Below, one piece after another: positions 8,995 to 17,880 of a DNA stretch of 64,000 nucleotides. Position 1 is the first letter of the stretch. The number at the start of each line of letters is the position of its first letter. The notes beneath the pieces are model-generated. The model was not told the DNA's origin and did not search any database. It was given only the letters and a program-made list of their open reading frames with translations. Origin of the DNA: an uncultured Myxococcales bacterium. Its GTDB lineage: Bacteria > Myxococcota_A > UBA9042. Location: assembly GCA_903840165.1 (NCBI GenBank), contig CAIMEY010000006.1, positions 1-64,000 on the forward strand. Reading direction: 5' to 3'. Position numbers and translations under genes: made by a program.

Positions 8995-10542
8995 ATGCCA
9001 CAGCTACGCTGGCCGAATCAGGCCCCTGTCCAGCCGCGTGGGGCGGCGCGCTTGAGCCGTCTGAGCCAGGCAATTGCCTTGATTTTGCTGGCCTTATCGG
9101 CAAGTCAGTGCGTCGTCGACGGCGCCCTGCTCGAAGCGATGCACCCGGCCCACCCCGTGACGCCCGATCCGGCCCCGACGACGCTGACCGGCAGCACAGA
9201 ACAGGCGGTAGGGGCGACCGTGCAAATACTATCGGCCGATGGCTCGATTCACAAAGGTATTCAAGGAACTGTCGGCCAAGACGGTGTGTTTTCGTTGACG
9301 GTGGATGGGGCCAGCAGCCTGCAAGAAGCCGTGGTCCAGGGCAGCCTTGGTCGACGTCAACTGCTGGCGATTATTCCCGAACTTCCGGCACAGCCCTCGG
9401 TCTTTGCGCCCGCTCGCCATTACGATCTGCGCGACTTATCGCCAGGTGCGCTGACTTTAGGTTCAAATTCAACGGCTTTGACCGTGTTGGCTTTGGCCAG
9501 CGTCCGCAGTCAGAACCGCAATTTGGGCAGCGTGCCGGCTTGTGCCATGAACTTGGCCCTCGAGCAAGTTAATGACGGTATTATTGCAGGTAAAACGCCA
9601 GCGACCGTCGCCAAAATGGTGGCCGCGATCCTCGCCGCAGCGGATGCGGGCGCAACGGATGGCGTTTTGCCTTTCCAATGGAAATCAACCGGCTCCATCC
9701 TTAACCCTGCGTTTTTGTCTGCGAATCCCGTCGATCTTGACGGCGATGGCACGCCCGATAGCAGCACGGCCGCCTTTGACAGCGCCTTGCAAGCCGCCAT
9801 CGCGACGTTCTCAGCCAGTGGCCAGCTCGATCCAACCCAGGTGCGCGTCATCATTTCTACAAAGATTTTCGCTAGTCCCAAGAATGCCAACTGTGAATCC
9901 TATGACCCGCACCAATGGTCGCCCGACCTAGCAGCCAGCACGCTGTTCCTAACCGGCGGGATTCACAAGGACACGCCCGCCTGCAGCGACGCAGTGACGA
10001 CCCACTGCCTGACCAAGGCGCAAGTGGACGCTGCCAATGCGAAAATGGGCAACTGGGTGCCCAACTTGGTAGCGATGGTGGACGACGGAACCCACGGCGA
10101 CGCGGTAGCCGGCGATGGCATTTTCAGCGTGCAGCTAGACCTGCCGTGGTGGCCCGTGGATCCCCTGGACCCCACTGGGGTAGGTGTGCGAATTGCTTAC
10201 AAGTTCACCAATGGGCAGTCCAAGCAAGGCTGGACCGATTCGGAGGAATTTCCCGGCAATGAGCGGCACTTGGAGCTGGTCGATGTCAATGGCGACGGCC
10301 TCATCACCCGCTTTGACGCCTTTGCCGATGAGACGACCAACAAGGACAAGAAAAACCTGCTTAATCCAGCACATGGCGGCTGTGGCACCAACAAGTGGCT
10401 GGCCGATAAGCCTGCAACCGGCTGTTTTCAATCCGATTCGCGGGAACGCGCAGCTGACTTGGACGCCGATTGTAAGGTCGATGCCTGGCCACCCACCGGT
10501 TCGGTCACGCCGCTGACGCTAAGCTGTAGTACCGCTCCGTAA
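8995..10542 (+). CDS. Lipoprotein with choice-of-anchor-like and EF-hand-like segments
   Basis: The protein is 515 residues. The ATG at 8995 follows CGGAG and gives a signal sequence ending LSASQC (Cys about 40, preceded by an Arg-containing n-region). Two Asp-rich calcium-binding-like loops are visible, DLDGDGTPDSS and DVNGDGLITRFDAF, and a third weaker one near the C terminus, DLDADCKVD. The segment DDGTHGDAVAGDGIFSVQL resembles the choice-of-anchor X-type repeat. The middle part (about 60-150) looks like a carboxypeptidase-regulatory-like beta domain. It was probably exported to the outer membrane. Function unknown. Confidence 0.72.
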   Translation: MPQLRWPNQAPVQPRGAARLSRLSQAIALILLALSASQCVVDGALLEAMHPAHPVTPDPAPTTLTGSTEQAVGATVQILSADGSIHKGIQGTVGQDGVFSLTVDGASSLQEAVVQGSLGRRQLLAIIPELPAQPSVFAPARHYDLRDLSPGALTLGSNSTALTVLALASVRSQNRNLGSVPACAMNLALEQVNDGIIAGKTPATVAKMVAAILAAADAGATDGVLPFQWKSTGSILNPAFLSANPVDLDGDGTPDSSTAAFDSALQAAIATFSASGQLDPTQVRVIISTKIFASPKNANCESYDPHQWSPDLAASTLFLTGGIHKDTPACSDAVTTHCLTKAQVDAANAKMGNWVPNLVAMVDDGTHGDAVAGDGIFSVQLDLPWWPVDPLDPTGVGVRIAYKFTNGQSKQGWTDSEEFPGNERHLELVDVNGDGLITRFDAFADETTNKDKKNLLNPAHGGCGTNKWLADKPATGCFQSDSRERAADLDADCKVDAWPPTGSVTPLTLSCSTAP

Positions 10543-10633
10543 GGCATAGTACAGAAAGGACTTTGGCGAGCGTCCACCCTCGATTTCGGCGCTGACGGGT
10601 CCATGGGCCCAGCACCGCCCAGCAGGAGAGGCC

Positions 10634-13006
10634 ATGACTGCCATGAACGTCATTTCCCTCGTTTTATTAGCTATTTCCATCAACGCATGCACTGATAGCG
10701 CAGCTGGATCCGCCACCGGGACTGCTGCGGCAATTGATGCGCAAATGGGCGATACCACTGCCCTTTGGCGAACTCAAGCCGACGCAGCCCCGCCGGACGA
10801 TACCTGGGCATGGAACGCCGACGTGGGACAGTGGCAAAATCCCGATTCTGCCAGCGGTACTGCCGGTGATGCACTCGCCGATGCGGATAGCCCTGACGCC
10901 ACTGCTGCGCCTGAGGTGAGCGACGTGCCAGGCAGCCAGGACGTAGTGGCCGACGCGGCGCAAGCAGAGGTGGACTCAGCCGATTCGCTGGGCGGCGACG
11001 CGGCCGCGGGCTTTGGCCAACCTGGGGGCCCTTGCCTCAAACATAGCGATTGTACTGGTGGATTCTGCGCCGAAATGGGTTCGGCCAACGCCTATTGCAC
11101 CTTTGGCGGGTGCCAGACCTCGGCCGATTGCGAAGTCGTTCAAAGTCCTAATGTTCCAGTGTGTTGCGTGACCTACCAAGGCAAGCACTACTGCCTCAAA
11201 CAGTACGGGGCTAGCCAGTGCGGCGCTCAAGACCAAACCCCGGGCCAATCGTGCGTGCAAGGGGGCCAAAGTGATTGCAAAACGGCCGTTGGCGATGCCT
11301 GCTTTGCCCAAGGGGACCAGGCCCAGTGTGTCAAGGCGTGCAAGGCGCTCAATGACCCCACCTGTCCCAAGGGAACGACCTGCAACCTCACAGCATCAGG
11401 GAACTTTTGCCTTCCCTTCACGCCCGACGTGCCCGCCGGAGCCTCCTGCGCCGATAAGCCGATAGGCGGCTGCGGTCCCTACGCCTTCTGCATCGGTGCC
11501 AACAAGGCGGATCCTTACGCTTATTGCGCAACGCTATGCGGCGCAAGCACGCCGTGTGACAGCGGCACCGCCTGTTGGATGTTCAGCAGCGACCAAGGAA
11601 TCTGCCAAAAAGTCGGGCCCTTGGCCGAAGGTGCCAATTGCGCCAACGACCGCTTTGCCTGCAGCGCTGGCCTGATGTGCGTGGGCTGGGGCGGGGCCGA
11701 CGCATTTTGTTCGCCGATGTGCAGTAGCGACGCAAACTGCAGCAATCTCAAAGGTGTTCTCGCCGCCGGAGCCTTCTGCGCCAAAGGCCAGGGGGCTGCA
11801 GTCGGCGCCTGCTATCCCAGCGGCAGCGCAGCAAATGGCGACAATTGCTCCACCAATCCGCTAGTTTGCACCAAGGGCTCCTACTGCATCGGCGGCTATG
11901 ACGTCTACAACCCCAACGCCTACTGCCAGCAGGGCTGCGACGTCAGCGCGCCTTCAGCCTGTCCCGCCGGTAGCAAATGTACTGCATACAACAGCAGTTA
12001 CGCGGGCTGCGCCTTGGACGGCCCCTTACAGCCCGGACAGAGCTGCGCCGACAAACCCCTTGGCTGCCAAGCCGACTCCTTGTGCGTCGGCGCAAAAGGC
12101 AAAGAAATCTGCGCACTTTTATGCAGCCAGACCAGTCCGTCCTGTCCCAGCGGCACCTGGTGCGCCATCGGGGCCAAGAGTGAAACGGGCGTCTGCCTAC
12201 CCAGCGGCACCGTACAACCCGGCGGAAGTTGTGAGAATTCCCCTTACGCCTGCAGCAGCGGCGCCCTATGTCAAAGTTGGGGCAACGGTGCTGGTGCCAC
12301 CTGCATCAGCCCGTGCGCGGCCGACGGCAGCTGCGGTAATGGCTTAGATTGCAAAGACTTTGGCCAAGCCGGCAGCTACTGCGAACCCGTGGGCAGCGGC
12401 GGCCAAGGAACCCCTTGCGTCAAAGATCCGGGCGTGTGCGGCAAAGGCAGCTATTGTATTGAACAAGGCACGCCCTTTGCCATCTGCAGCAGCCAGTGCA
12501 GCACCGACGCCGATTGCGGCCCCAGCGGCGGCCAACCGGGCGGCCTGTGGTGCGCCCAAGGCAAATGGGGAGGCTATTGCCTACCGAACGGCGGCGGCCA
12601 GATCTACGACCTGTGCTACGGCAAACCGTTCGCGTGCGGCAAGGGCCTCATCTGCCTAGGGGATTCCGCCAACAACCCGGGGGCCTTCTGCGCCAAGGAA
12701 TGCACAGGGTTTGCCAGCAGTTGCGGCGCCTCGGCCAAGTGCCAGTACGTCGGCGGCGGCCAAGCCTGGTGCGTCCCCACTGGCAGCTTGCCCCCGGGTT
12801 CACCCTGCCTGACCCAGCCTTTGTCCTGTGATGCCAGCAGTTTGTGCATCAAAGGCTCTCCCCAACCGTTGTGCCTGCAGACCTGCGGCGTCGGCATGCC
12901 CGCGTGCGGCAATGGCACGATCTGCCAAGCGTTTCCAGGATTTGCCATTGAACTGTGTGTGCCGCCCGATTTCTTGCCCTTTGGCGCGATCAGCACGCCG
13001 TTTTGA
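10634..13006 (+). CDS. Large Cys-module lipoprotein with about nine repeats
   Basis: The protein is 790 residues. The ATG at 10634 follows AGGAGAGG and opens a signal peptide ending ISINAC (Cys about 16). After an Asp/Ala-rich linker of about 110 residues there are roughly nine modules of about 60-70 residues, each starting G-x-x-C followed by CxxxxxC and CxxxC spacing (examples: GASCADKPIGGC, GANCANDRFAC, GQSCADKPLGC, GGSCENSPYAC, GTPCVKDPGVC). Many cysteines must form disulphides outside the cytoplasm. This array resembles Cys-rich surface proteins common in myxobacteria; no enzyme motif is seen. It lies 91 bases downstream of the preceding lipoprotein gene on the same strand. Confidence 0.75.
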   Translation: MTAMNVISLVLLAISINACTDSAAGSATGTAAAIDAQMGDTTALWRTQADAAPPDDTWAWNADVGQWQNPDSASGTAGDALADADSPDATAAPEVSDVPGSQDVVADAAQAEVDSADSLGGDAAAGFGQPGGPCLKHSDCTGGFCAEMGSANAYCTFGGCQTSADCEVVQSPNVPVCCVTYQGKHYCLKQYGASQCGAQDQTPGQSCVQGGQSDCKTAVGDACFAQGDQAQCVKACKALNDPTCPKGTTCNLTASGNFCLPFTPDVPAGASCADKPIGGCGPYAFCIGANKADPYAYCATLCGASTPCDSGTACWMFSSDQGICQKVGPLAEGANCANDRFACSAGLMCVGWGGADAFCSPMCSSDANCSNLKGVLAAGAFCAKGQGAAVGACYPSGSAANGDNCSTNPLVCTKGSYCIGGYDVYNPNAYCQQGCDVSAPSACPAGSKCTAYNSSYAGCALDGPLQPGQSCADKPLGCQADSLCVGAKGKEICALLCSQTSPSCPSGTWCAIGAKSETGVCLPSGTVQPGGSCENSPYACSSGALCQSWGNGAGATCISPCAADGSCGNGLDCKDFGQAGSYCEPVGSGGQGTPCVKDPGVCGKGSYCIEQGTPFAICSSQCSTDADCGPSGGQPGGLWCAQGKWGGYCLPNGGGQIYDLCYGKPFACGKGLICLGDSANNPGAFCAKECTGFASSCGASAKCQYVGGGQAWCVPTGSLPPGSPCLTQPLSCDASSLCIKGSPQPLCLQTCGVGMPACGNGTICQAFPGFAIELCVPPDFLPFGAISTPF

Positions 13007-13068
13007 CGGGTTTACGCGCGCTGCCGCCTGGGCGATGATGGGCGCTGCCACGGGGCAGGAGAGCCATT

Positions 13069-14871
13069 GTGACCGGTCAGTCGCGACTGCATGAACGTTC
13101 GGAGTCTGCCGAGCTGCAACTGCGCTCCATTGCGAGCGATTTGCGGCTGGCGACCGTGGCCGACATTGCCCGCGCTTTGTCGGCCCCTCTGTCCCAGCAG
13201 CAGCTGCTCGACCTCATCATGGACAAGCTGACGCGGGCTTTGGACGCTGATCGATCGACGCTTTTTCTCTATCAAGATGGCGAGTTATGGTCCACCGTTG
13301 CCCAGGGCACTGAAGCGCGAGTGATTCGCATTCAGGTTGGGCAGGGCCTAGCTGGCTGGGTCGCTGCGACGGGTCGGGGCCTGAACATCAAAGATGCCTA
13401 TCAAGACAGCCGCTTCAACGCGACTTGGGACCAGGAGTTCGGCTTTCGCACTGAGTCCGTGCTCTGTCAGCCCGTCTTTGACCGCGATGGCAACCTCGTC
13501 GCCGTGGTGCAGGTGCTCAACAAGCACAACGGCTGGTTCACGGTGGAGGATGAGAGCCTGCTGCGCACCATCGTCGCCATGGCGGCCATCTCCATTGTAA
13601 ACGGGCAGTTACATAGCGAACTCATGGTCAGGCACGCCGAACTCAACAAGGCGCATAAAGACCTCAAGGACAAGACCGCTGAAATCGATTTGCTCTTTGA
13701 ATTAGAGCGGATGGCCGGCACTGCGGGCAGCATGCAGGAGTTGGTCGCCCGCTTGATAGGGCCCATTGCCGCGACGGTGGACCTTGGCGTGGTCGAAATC
13801 GCCATCGCTCTGCCGGAAAATATCGTAGAATTGCATCGTTGCGGGCAAGGCTCCAACGGTGGGCGCCTGACGTTGCTTTTGTCCGAAGGGGAAGGCTTTG
13901 TCGGCTGCGCCATGGAAGCGGACGGGGTGATCGACCTCGACCAACTCAAACCCGCCCAAATTGCTGAACTTGCTCGCGCCGAGCAGATGGCCCGCCTGCC
14001 CCGGGCCGGTCTGGCCTTGCCGCTCGAAGAGGACGGCCAAGTGCTGGGGGCCCTGGCGGCCTTTGATCCTTTGGATCGCAGCGAAAGAATTACGCAGGAA
14101 GATCGCAAACTTCTCTCCTTGGTATCCAAACAAGTGGCCCGGGTATTGGCCGAGCGCCGCGCCCGCGACCAAGCCGAACGCGACGATCGCCTCAGTGCCA
14201 TCGGCAGCGCTTTGGCCGGTGTTCTCCATGACTTCCGCACGCCAATGACCGTCGCGTCCGGTGCGGTGCAGATGCTCAAGCGGGAGGACGACGCCACCGA
14301 GCGTGCCCACTTGGCAGACGATGTGCTGCAACAGCTTGATCGCATGATGCAAATGACTCGAGAGGTCCTGGCCTTTGCCCGCGGTGAAACCGAACTGCTG
14401 CCGCACAAGGTTCAGCTGGGAGATTTTTCCAAGGAAATTGAAGAGCTCACGCGGCAGATCATGATCGGTAGCCACGTGCAGGTGACGTTGCAATGTCACG
14501 ATCGGGGTTTGGCTCGACTGGATACCCAGAAAATCCTCCGTGTTGTCCAGAATATCGCCCGCAATGCCCGCGAAGCGTTGGCTGGACGCACCGATGGCCG
14601 AATGTCGATAGAACTCAAGGCCGACGGCACCCAACTGGTCCTGACCTTTGCCGATAATGGGCCTGGCGCCAGCGACGAAATTCGCCACCGCATGTTCCAA
14701 GCCTTTGCAACCCATGGCAAAAGCGACGGCACTGGCCTTGGTTTGGCCCTGGTCAAGCAGGTGGCTGAAGCGCATGGCGGCCAAGTCAGCTACCGCGACA
14801 CGCCGGGCGGCGGTGCAACTTTTGAAGTCCGCCTCGAGCGCGACGTCACGGCAAAAGCGCCGACGGCATAG
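13069..14871 (+). CDS. GAF-domain sensor histidine kinase
   Basis: The protein is 600 residues. The GTG at 13069 follows CAGGAGAGCC with good spacing. A first GAF domain (about 45-180, with GQGLAGWVAATG and FGFRTESVLCQPVFDRDG) is followed by a short coiled coil and a second, degenerate GAF-like region (about 215-365). The dimerisation/phosphoacceptor helix has H387 in GVLHDFRTPM; the ATPase domain has the N box NIARNAREAL (about 495), DNGPG (about 530) and GTGLGLALV (about 560). There are no membrane segments, so it is probably cytoplasmic. No response regulator gene lies next to it, so the partner is unknown. It is followed by the ftsB-like gene after a hairpin. Confidence 0.9.
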   Translation: MTGQSRLHERSESAELQLRSIASDLRLATVADIARALSAPLSQQQLLDLIMDKLTRALDADRSTLFLYQDGELWSTVAQGTEARVIRIQVGQGLAGWVAATGRGLNIKDAYQDSRFNATWDQEFGFRTESVLCQPVFDRDGNLVAVVQVLNKHNGWFTVEDESLLRTIVAMAAISIVNGQLHSELMVRHAELNKAHKDLKDKTAEIDLLFELERMAGTAGSMQELVARLIGPIAATVDLGVVEIAIALPENIVELHRCGQGSNGGRLTLLLSEGEGFVGCAMEADGVIDLDQLKPAQIAELARAEQMARLPRAGLALPLEEDGQVLGALAAFDPLDRSERITQEDRKLLSLVSKQVARVLAERRARDQAERDDRLSAIGSALAGVLHDFRTPMTVASGAVQMLKREDDATERAHLADDVLQQLDRMMQMTREVLAFARGETELLPHKVQLGDFSKEIEELTRQIMIGSHVQVTLQCHDRGLARLDTQKILRVVQNIARNAREALAGRTDGRMSIELKADGTQLVLTFADNGPGASDEIRHRMFQAFATHGKSDGTGLGLALVKQVAEAHGGQVSYRDTPGGGATFEVRLERDVTAKAPTA

Positions 14872-14912
14872 TTACCAACCATAAAGCGGAGTTCCTGCCG
14901 TTTTGCGATTTG

Positions 14913-14935
14913 TTTGCCTACTCAAGTGAGGCAAA
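14913..14935 (+). terminator. Hairpin after the histidine kinase gene
   Basis: TTTGCCT at 14913-14919 pairs perfectly with AGGCAAA at 14929-14935, and the stem can be extended by AC/GT with one bulge. It lies about 40 bases after the kinase stop. No U tract follows, so termination is plausible but not proved. Confidence 0.4.
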
Positions 14936-14947
14936 GCGCGTAAAAAT

Positions 14948-14975
14948 TTGACAGATCGTGCCGCCGGTTCATGGT
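14948..14975 (+). promoter_or_regulatory. Candidate promoter of the FtsB-like gene
   Basis: TTGACA at 14948-14953, a perfect -35, is followed after 16 bases by CATGGT, a weak -10 (3 of 6). It lies just after the hairpin that separates the kinase from the FtsB-like gene starting at 15003. Confidence 0.35.
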
Positions 14976-15002
14976 TCGCGTCGCTAGGCAGCGGAGCGCG
15001 CA

Positions 15003-15338
15003 ATGACCAGCCAACCAAGCAAAGTCCAGACTCTGTTTCACTTTGTGCGTCGTGCCGCCTATTGGGCTTGGCGCGGCGTGCGCATGACTGTCTTCATCGC
15101 CTTCGCCACGGTCGCGATTCTTGGCCTGGTGCGGGCTTGGACGGTGCGCGGCGTTGTGGATGATCGGCGCGCGGAGATGCTGCGCCTTAAGGACCAACTG
15201 GTGGAAGCGGAAATTCGCGGCCAGGAACTGCGCTCAGGCGTCGAAGCCTTTGCCAACCGCCCGGACGTGCGTATGCAGGCGATTCGCAAAGGGCTTGGCA
15301 TGCTGCGCGATCACGAGCGCTACTACGTATTCAAGTAG
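15003..15338 (+). CDS. FtsB/DivIC-like septum formation initiator protein
   Basis: The protein is 111 residues, the size of FtsB/DivIC proteins. A membrane segment (about 29-47, VFIAFATVAILGLVRAW) is followed by a charged coiled coil (about 52-80) and a C-terminal block AIRKGLGMLRDHERYYVF that matches the conserved ending of the family (ARe.LGm....E..y.f). Such proteins form a complex with FtsL and FtsQ at the division septum in the inner membrane. The start ATG follows GCGGAG. The gene is convergent with the following lipoprotein gene. Confidence 0.8.
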   Translation: MTSQPSKVQTLFHFVRRAAYWAWRGVRMTVFIAFATVAILGLVRAWTVRGVVDDRRAEMLRLKDQLVEAEIRGQELRSGVEAFANRPDVRMQAIRKGLGMLRDHERYYVFK

Positions 15339-15417
15339 TACAAGCCCCTAAGCTTCTGATTATCCAGACTTATCGGCAACGATCGCCGCAAATGGCGCGC
15401 TAGTCCACTTAACCCTA

Positions 15418-15445
15418 AGTCCTTTGCAGGTTACCGCAAAGGACT
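15418..15445. terminator. Bidirectional hairpin between converging genes
   Basis: AGTCCTTTGC at 15418-15427 is a perfect inverted copy of GCAAAGGACT at 15436-15445, with an eight-base loop. It sits between the end of the ftsB-like gene (15338) and the end of the leftward gene at 15471, so it can stop transcripts from both sides. No long U tract is present on either strand. Confidence 0.55.
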
Positions 15446-15470
15446 CGGCACCCTACCAACTCGCCAGCGC

Positions 15471-16454
15471 CTATTTGCCTTTGGCATCCTTGGATTCCGG
15501 CAAGATCTGGCCAATCGGCACGGCCTGGGCTTCCTTGGTCGCCGTGCCTTCGATGATCACTTCGACGCGGTTGCCGGAAACCTTCTTGATCTTGCCTGGA
15601 TACATCATGCCTACCCACGGAACCTGAACCGACTGCCCAGCCTTGACTGCGGGCTTGATCGGAATCGGCGTCAGGTCCTTGGTGTCATAAGCGGCCACAC
15701 GACCAGCGAATTTGCGCGCCAGCCATTTGTCGCCGCTGTCGCTGATGAGCATGACCTCAACCATCCGGCCATCATCGTCCTTAGCCACCGCGAAATTGCC
15801 TGGAGATAGGCCGTCCTTCTGCTTGGTCACCTGACGCGGGCTCAGGGTTGCGATGAGCTTGTCTTCACTCCAACTGTCCGGCAAGTCCGTGTAACGCACG
15901 TTGATTTTGTCACCGTCGACTTTGGTTACCGTGGCGTGCTTGAGCGACGAGGCCCATTCAGCCAGCACCATGTCGCCCGCCTTGAGATCCGCCGGGTTAT
16001 CGGTGCCAGCGGCGATCAGGAAGAGGCCAGTGACTTGGAACGTGCCCGAGCCAAGTTCCTTGACCGTCATCACGTCGCCCTTCTTGATCTCCCCGAGATC
16101 ATAGGCAAACAGGTGATAGATCGCCGAAGCGTTGGTGTAGCTGCGGTCCTTGCCCTGGGTCAGGACAAAGACGCGACCGCCTTCCTTGGCGCTGGTGCCA
16201 CGCGCCGGCAAATTCCATGCATTCTTCAGGGGATCTGCCTCTGCCGGAGCGGCTTCTCCCTTGGTACCGTCGGCCGGAGCGGCGACCTTATCGGCATTGG
16301 CCGGTGTCGCAGCGGCTGCCGGAGCAATGGCCTTGTCGGTTGCGGGTGCGGTTGCCGCGGGTGCGGGCGCAGGGGCCGGCGGGGTCTTCTTGCTGCAGCC
16401 AACAGCGCTGGCGACGGCCAGGGTGGCAAACAGGCTTAGGCTCCAGTTCTTCAT
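15471..16454 (-). CDS. Lipoprotein with Ala/Pro linker and Tudor-like repeats
   Basis: The protein is 327 residues. The ATG at 16454 follows AGGGAGA and gives a signal peptide ending SAVGC (Cys20). A Pro/Ala-rich linker to about residue 85 would span the periplasm. Three small beta-barrel-like units follow, each starting with a G-D/Q-x-V-x-x-x-W pattern (GDMVLAEWASSLKHATV; GNFAVAKDDDGRMVEVML; GQSVQVPWVGMMYPGKI), which resembles Tudor/agenet-type or SH3-like folds. The ligand is not known. It faces the next gene's 3' end and is probably transcribed alone or with the upstream pair at 17204-17776. Confidence 0.7.
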   Translation of the reverse strand: MKNWSLSLFATLAVASAVGCSKKTPPAPAPAPAATAPATDKAIAPAAAATPANADKVAAPADGTKGEAAPAEADPLKNAWNLPARGTSAKEGGRVFVLTQGKDRSYTNASAIYHLFAYDLGEIKKGDVMTVKELGSGTFQVTGLFLIAAGTDNPADLKAGDMVLAEWASSLKHATVTKVDGDKINVRYTDLPDSWSEDKLIATLSPRQVTKQKDGLSPGNFAVAKDDDGRMVEVMLISDSGDKWLARKFAGRVAAYDTKDLTPIPIKPAVKAGQSVQVPWVGMMYPGKIKKVSGNRVEVIIEGTATKEAQAVPIGQILPESKDAKGK

Positions 16455-16532
16455 GTGTCGTTCTCCCTACATGTACATGGCCTAGTTGAGTGCAATCCCA
16501 AGGCCTGGACCGCGTGACGCGGCGGTGGACAG

Positions 16533-17204
16533 TTAGAACCGGTCGATTTTCCAGGCGCCATCTTCGCGCTGAAGGATCGGCCGCAGTTCCTCGCCACCTG
16601 TCAATGAAATCGAAATGTTCTTGCGATCGGCGCTGTCACCTGGCTCAGCCGTAATCTTGAGGATACCGTCGTCCGCGGCCTTGATGTATTTGTCGACATG
16701 GCGCCAGAAACGTGGGCCATATTGTTCCATTTTCGGCCCCATGTCGGCGAGCAACCGCTTGGTGATCACCGGGGCCAGCTTGGGCAGTTCGTGGCTCGCA
16801 GCTGGACCGCGCAGGCCGGCCAGCACCCCGCGCGCTAGCAATGCATCAGGCGATTCCCCGGCAACAAGGCCCGGGTTGACCGCAGCAGGGGCAAGGCCAG
16901 CCTGACCAAGGCCCAGGGGCGGGCGCTCAGCATGGGCCTGCAACTGTGCCTTGGCGACGGCAGCACGCACACGGGGCGACAAGGCGGCGTCCGGCAACTG
17001 CGGCACAGCCCCGGCAACTGGGCGAAATTGTGGACCAACAGCTGGTTTGCCCGGCGCGTTTGCCGCAGCGCCTACCGCTTCCGGCTGGGCCGCGGGCAAG
17101 AGACACCGCTCAGGTTCGCGTTTGCAATCGGTTGGTTCGGTGCAGGCCGCCGCAAAGAGCAAGCCGGCCACAGCTGGGCCCAGGGTCTGCCAAGATCGCC
17201 GCAT
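16533..17204 (-). CDS. Lipoprotein coupled to cyclophilin
   Basis: The protein is 223 residues with a signal peptide ending FAAAC (Cys21). The ATG at 17204 shares its A with the TGA stop of the upstream cyclophilin gene (TGATG), so translation is very probably coupled; a TTG one codon earlier is rejected. A Pro/Ala-rich region to about residue 140 is followed by a conserved-looking C-terminal domain of about 80 residues (KLAPVITKRLLADMG, then SISLTGGEELRPIL and ending WKIDRF) that looks like a small alpha/beta NTF2-type fold. No named family recognised. Confidence 0.7.
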   Translation of the reverse strand: MRRSWQTLGPAVAGLLFAAACTEPTDCKREPERCLLPAAQPEAVGAAANAPGKPAVGPQFRPVAGAVPQLPDAALSPRVRAAVAKAQLQAHAERPPLGLGQAGLAPAAVNPGLVAGESPDALLARGVLAGLRGPAASHELPKLAPVITKRLLADMGPKMEQYGPRFWRHVDKYIKAADDGILKITAEPGDSADRKNISISLTGGEELRPILQREDGAWKIDRF

Positions 17205-17776
17205 CAAGCCTCCCGGACGATGCGAATCGCTTCAATGACAACGGGTTTACGTGGCCGATCCTCACGATCGGTCGGCGTTGTGCCAATCGCCTTGAGGACA
17301 TCAAGGCCATCGACCACTTCGCCGAACACAGAATGCCGGCCGTCGAGGTGCGGCGTTGCATCGCTCGTGATGAAGAACTGGCTGCCATTGGTATTGGGAC
17401 CAGCATTGGCCATCGACAGGATGCCGGCGCGCTCATGGCGCAGCGAGCTATGGAATTCATCGGCAAACTGATAGCCGGGCCCACCGGTGCCATCGCCCTT
17501 GGGGCAGCCACCTTGGACCATGAAGCCGCTGATAATCCGATGGAAAGGCAGTCCGTCGTAGAAAGGACGGCGCTCATCCACACCGGTGAGCGGATTCTTC
17601 CAGGTCGTGGTCCCTTCGGCCAGTTGGATGAAGTTGGTGACCGTTGCAGGCGCCTTGTCGACAAACAAGCGCACGCGCAACATTCCGAAATTGGTTTGGA
17701 TCTCAGCGAACACCTTGGATGCAGTCTCCAGCGGTGTAATCGTCTTGAGCGCTTTCTTTGGGGCGAAAAACGCCAT
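17204..17776 (-). CDS. Cyclophilin-type peptidyl-prolyl cis-trans isomerase
   Basis: The protein is 190 residues. It contains the cyclophilin core: FHRIISGFMVQGG with the catalytic Arg, GSQFFIT with the Gln and Phe of the proline pocket, and HSVFGEVVDGLDVL. The position of the cyclosporin-contacting Trp of human CypA is His here, as in many bacterial enzymes. There is no signal peptide, so it should act in the cytoplasm on proline peptide bonds of client proteins. It is the first gene of a two-gene unit with the lipoprotein at 16533-17204. Confidence 0.93.
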   Translation of the reverse strand: MAFFAPKKALKTITPLETASKVFAEIQTNFGMLRVRLFVDKAPATVTNFIQLAEGTTTWKNPLTGVDERRPFYDGLPFHRIISGFMVQGGCPKGDGTGGPGYQFADEFHSSLRHERAGILSMANAGPNTNGSQFFITSDATPHLDGRHSVFGEVVDGLDVLKAIGTTPTDREDRPRKPVVIEAIRIVREA

Positions 17777-17880
17777 GCTGCCTCAGTATGCGCGTCCGCG
17801 CGCAAGGGGCCGGAGTGTATGCCAGCCGGTTTTTGCCCGCAAGCTCGCGCCAAGCGTGCGCAGCCGTTACAATCTGGGGC

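Noticed and set aside
13467-14784. Long minus-strand frames (313 and 360 codons) opposite the histidine kinase
   Set aside because: The plus strand holds all kinase motifs; the opposite frames are shadows.
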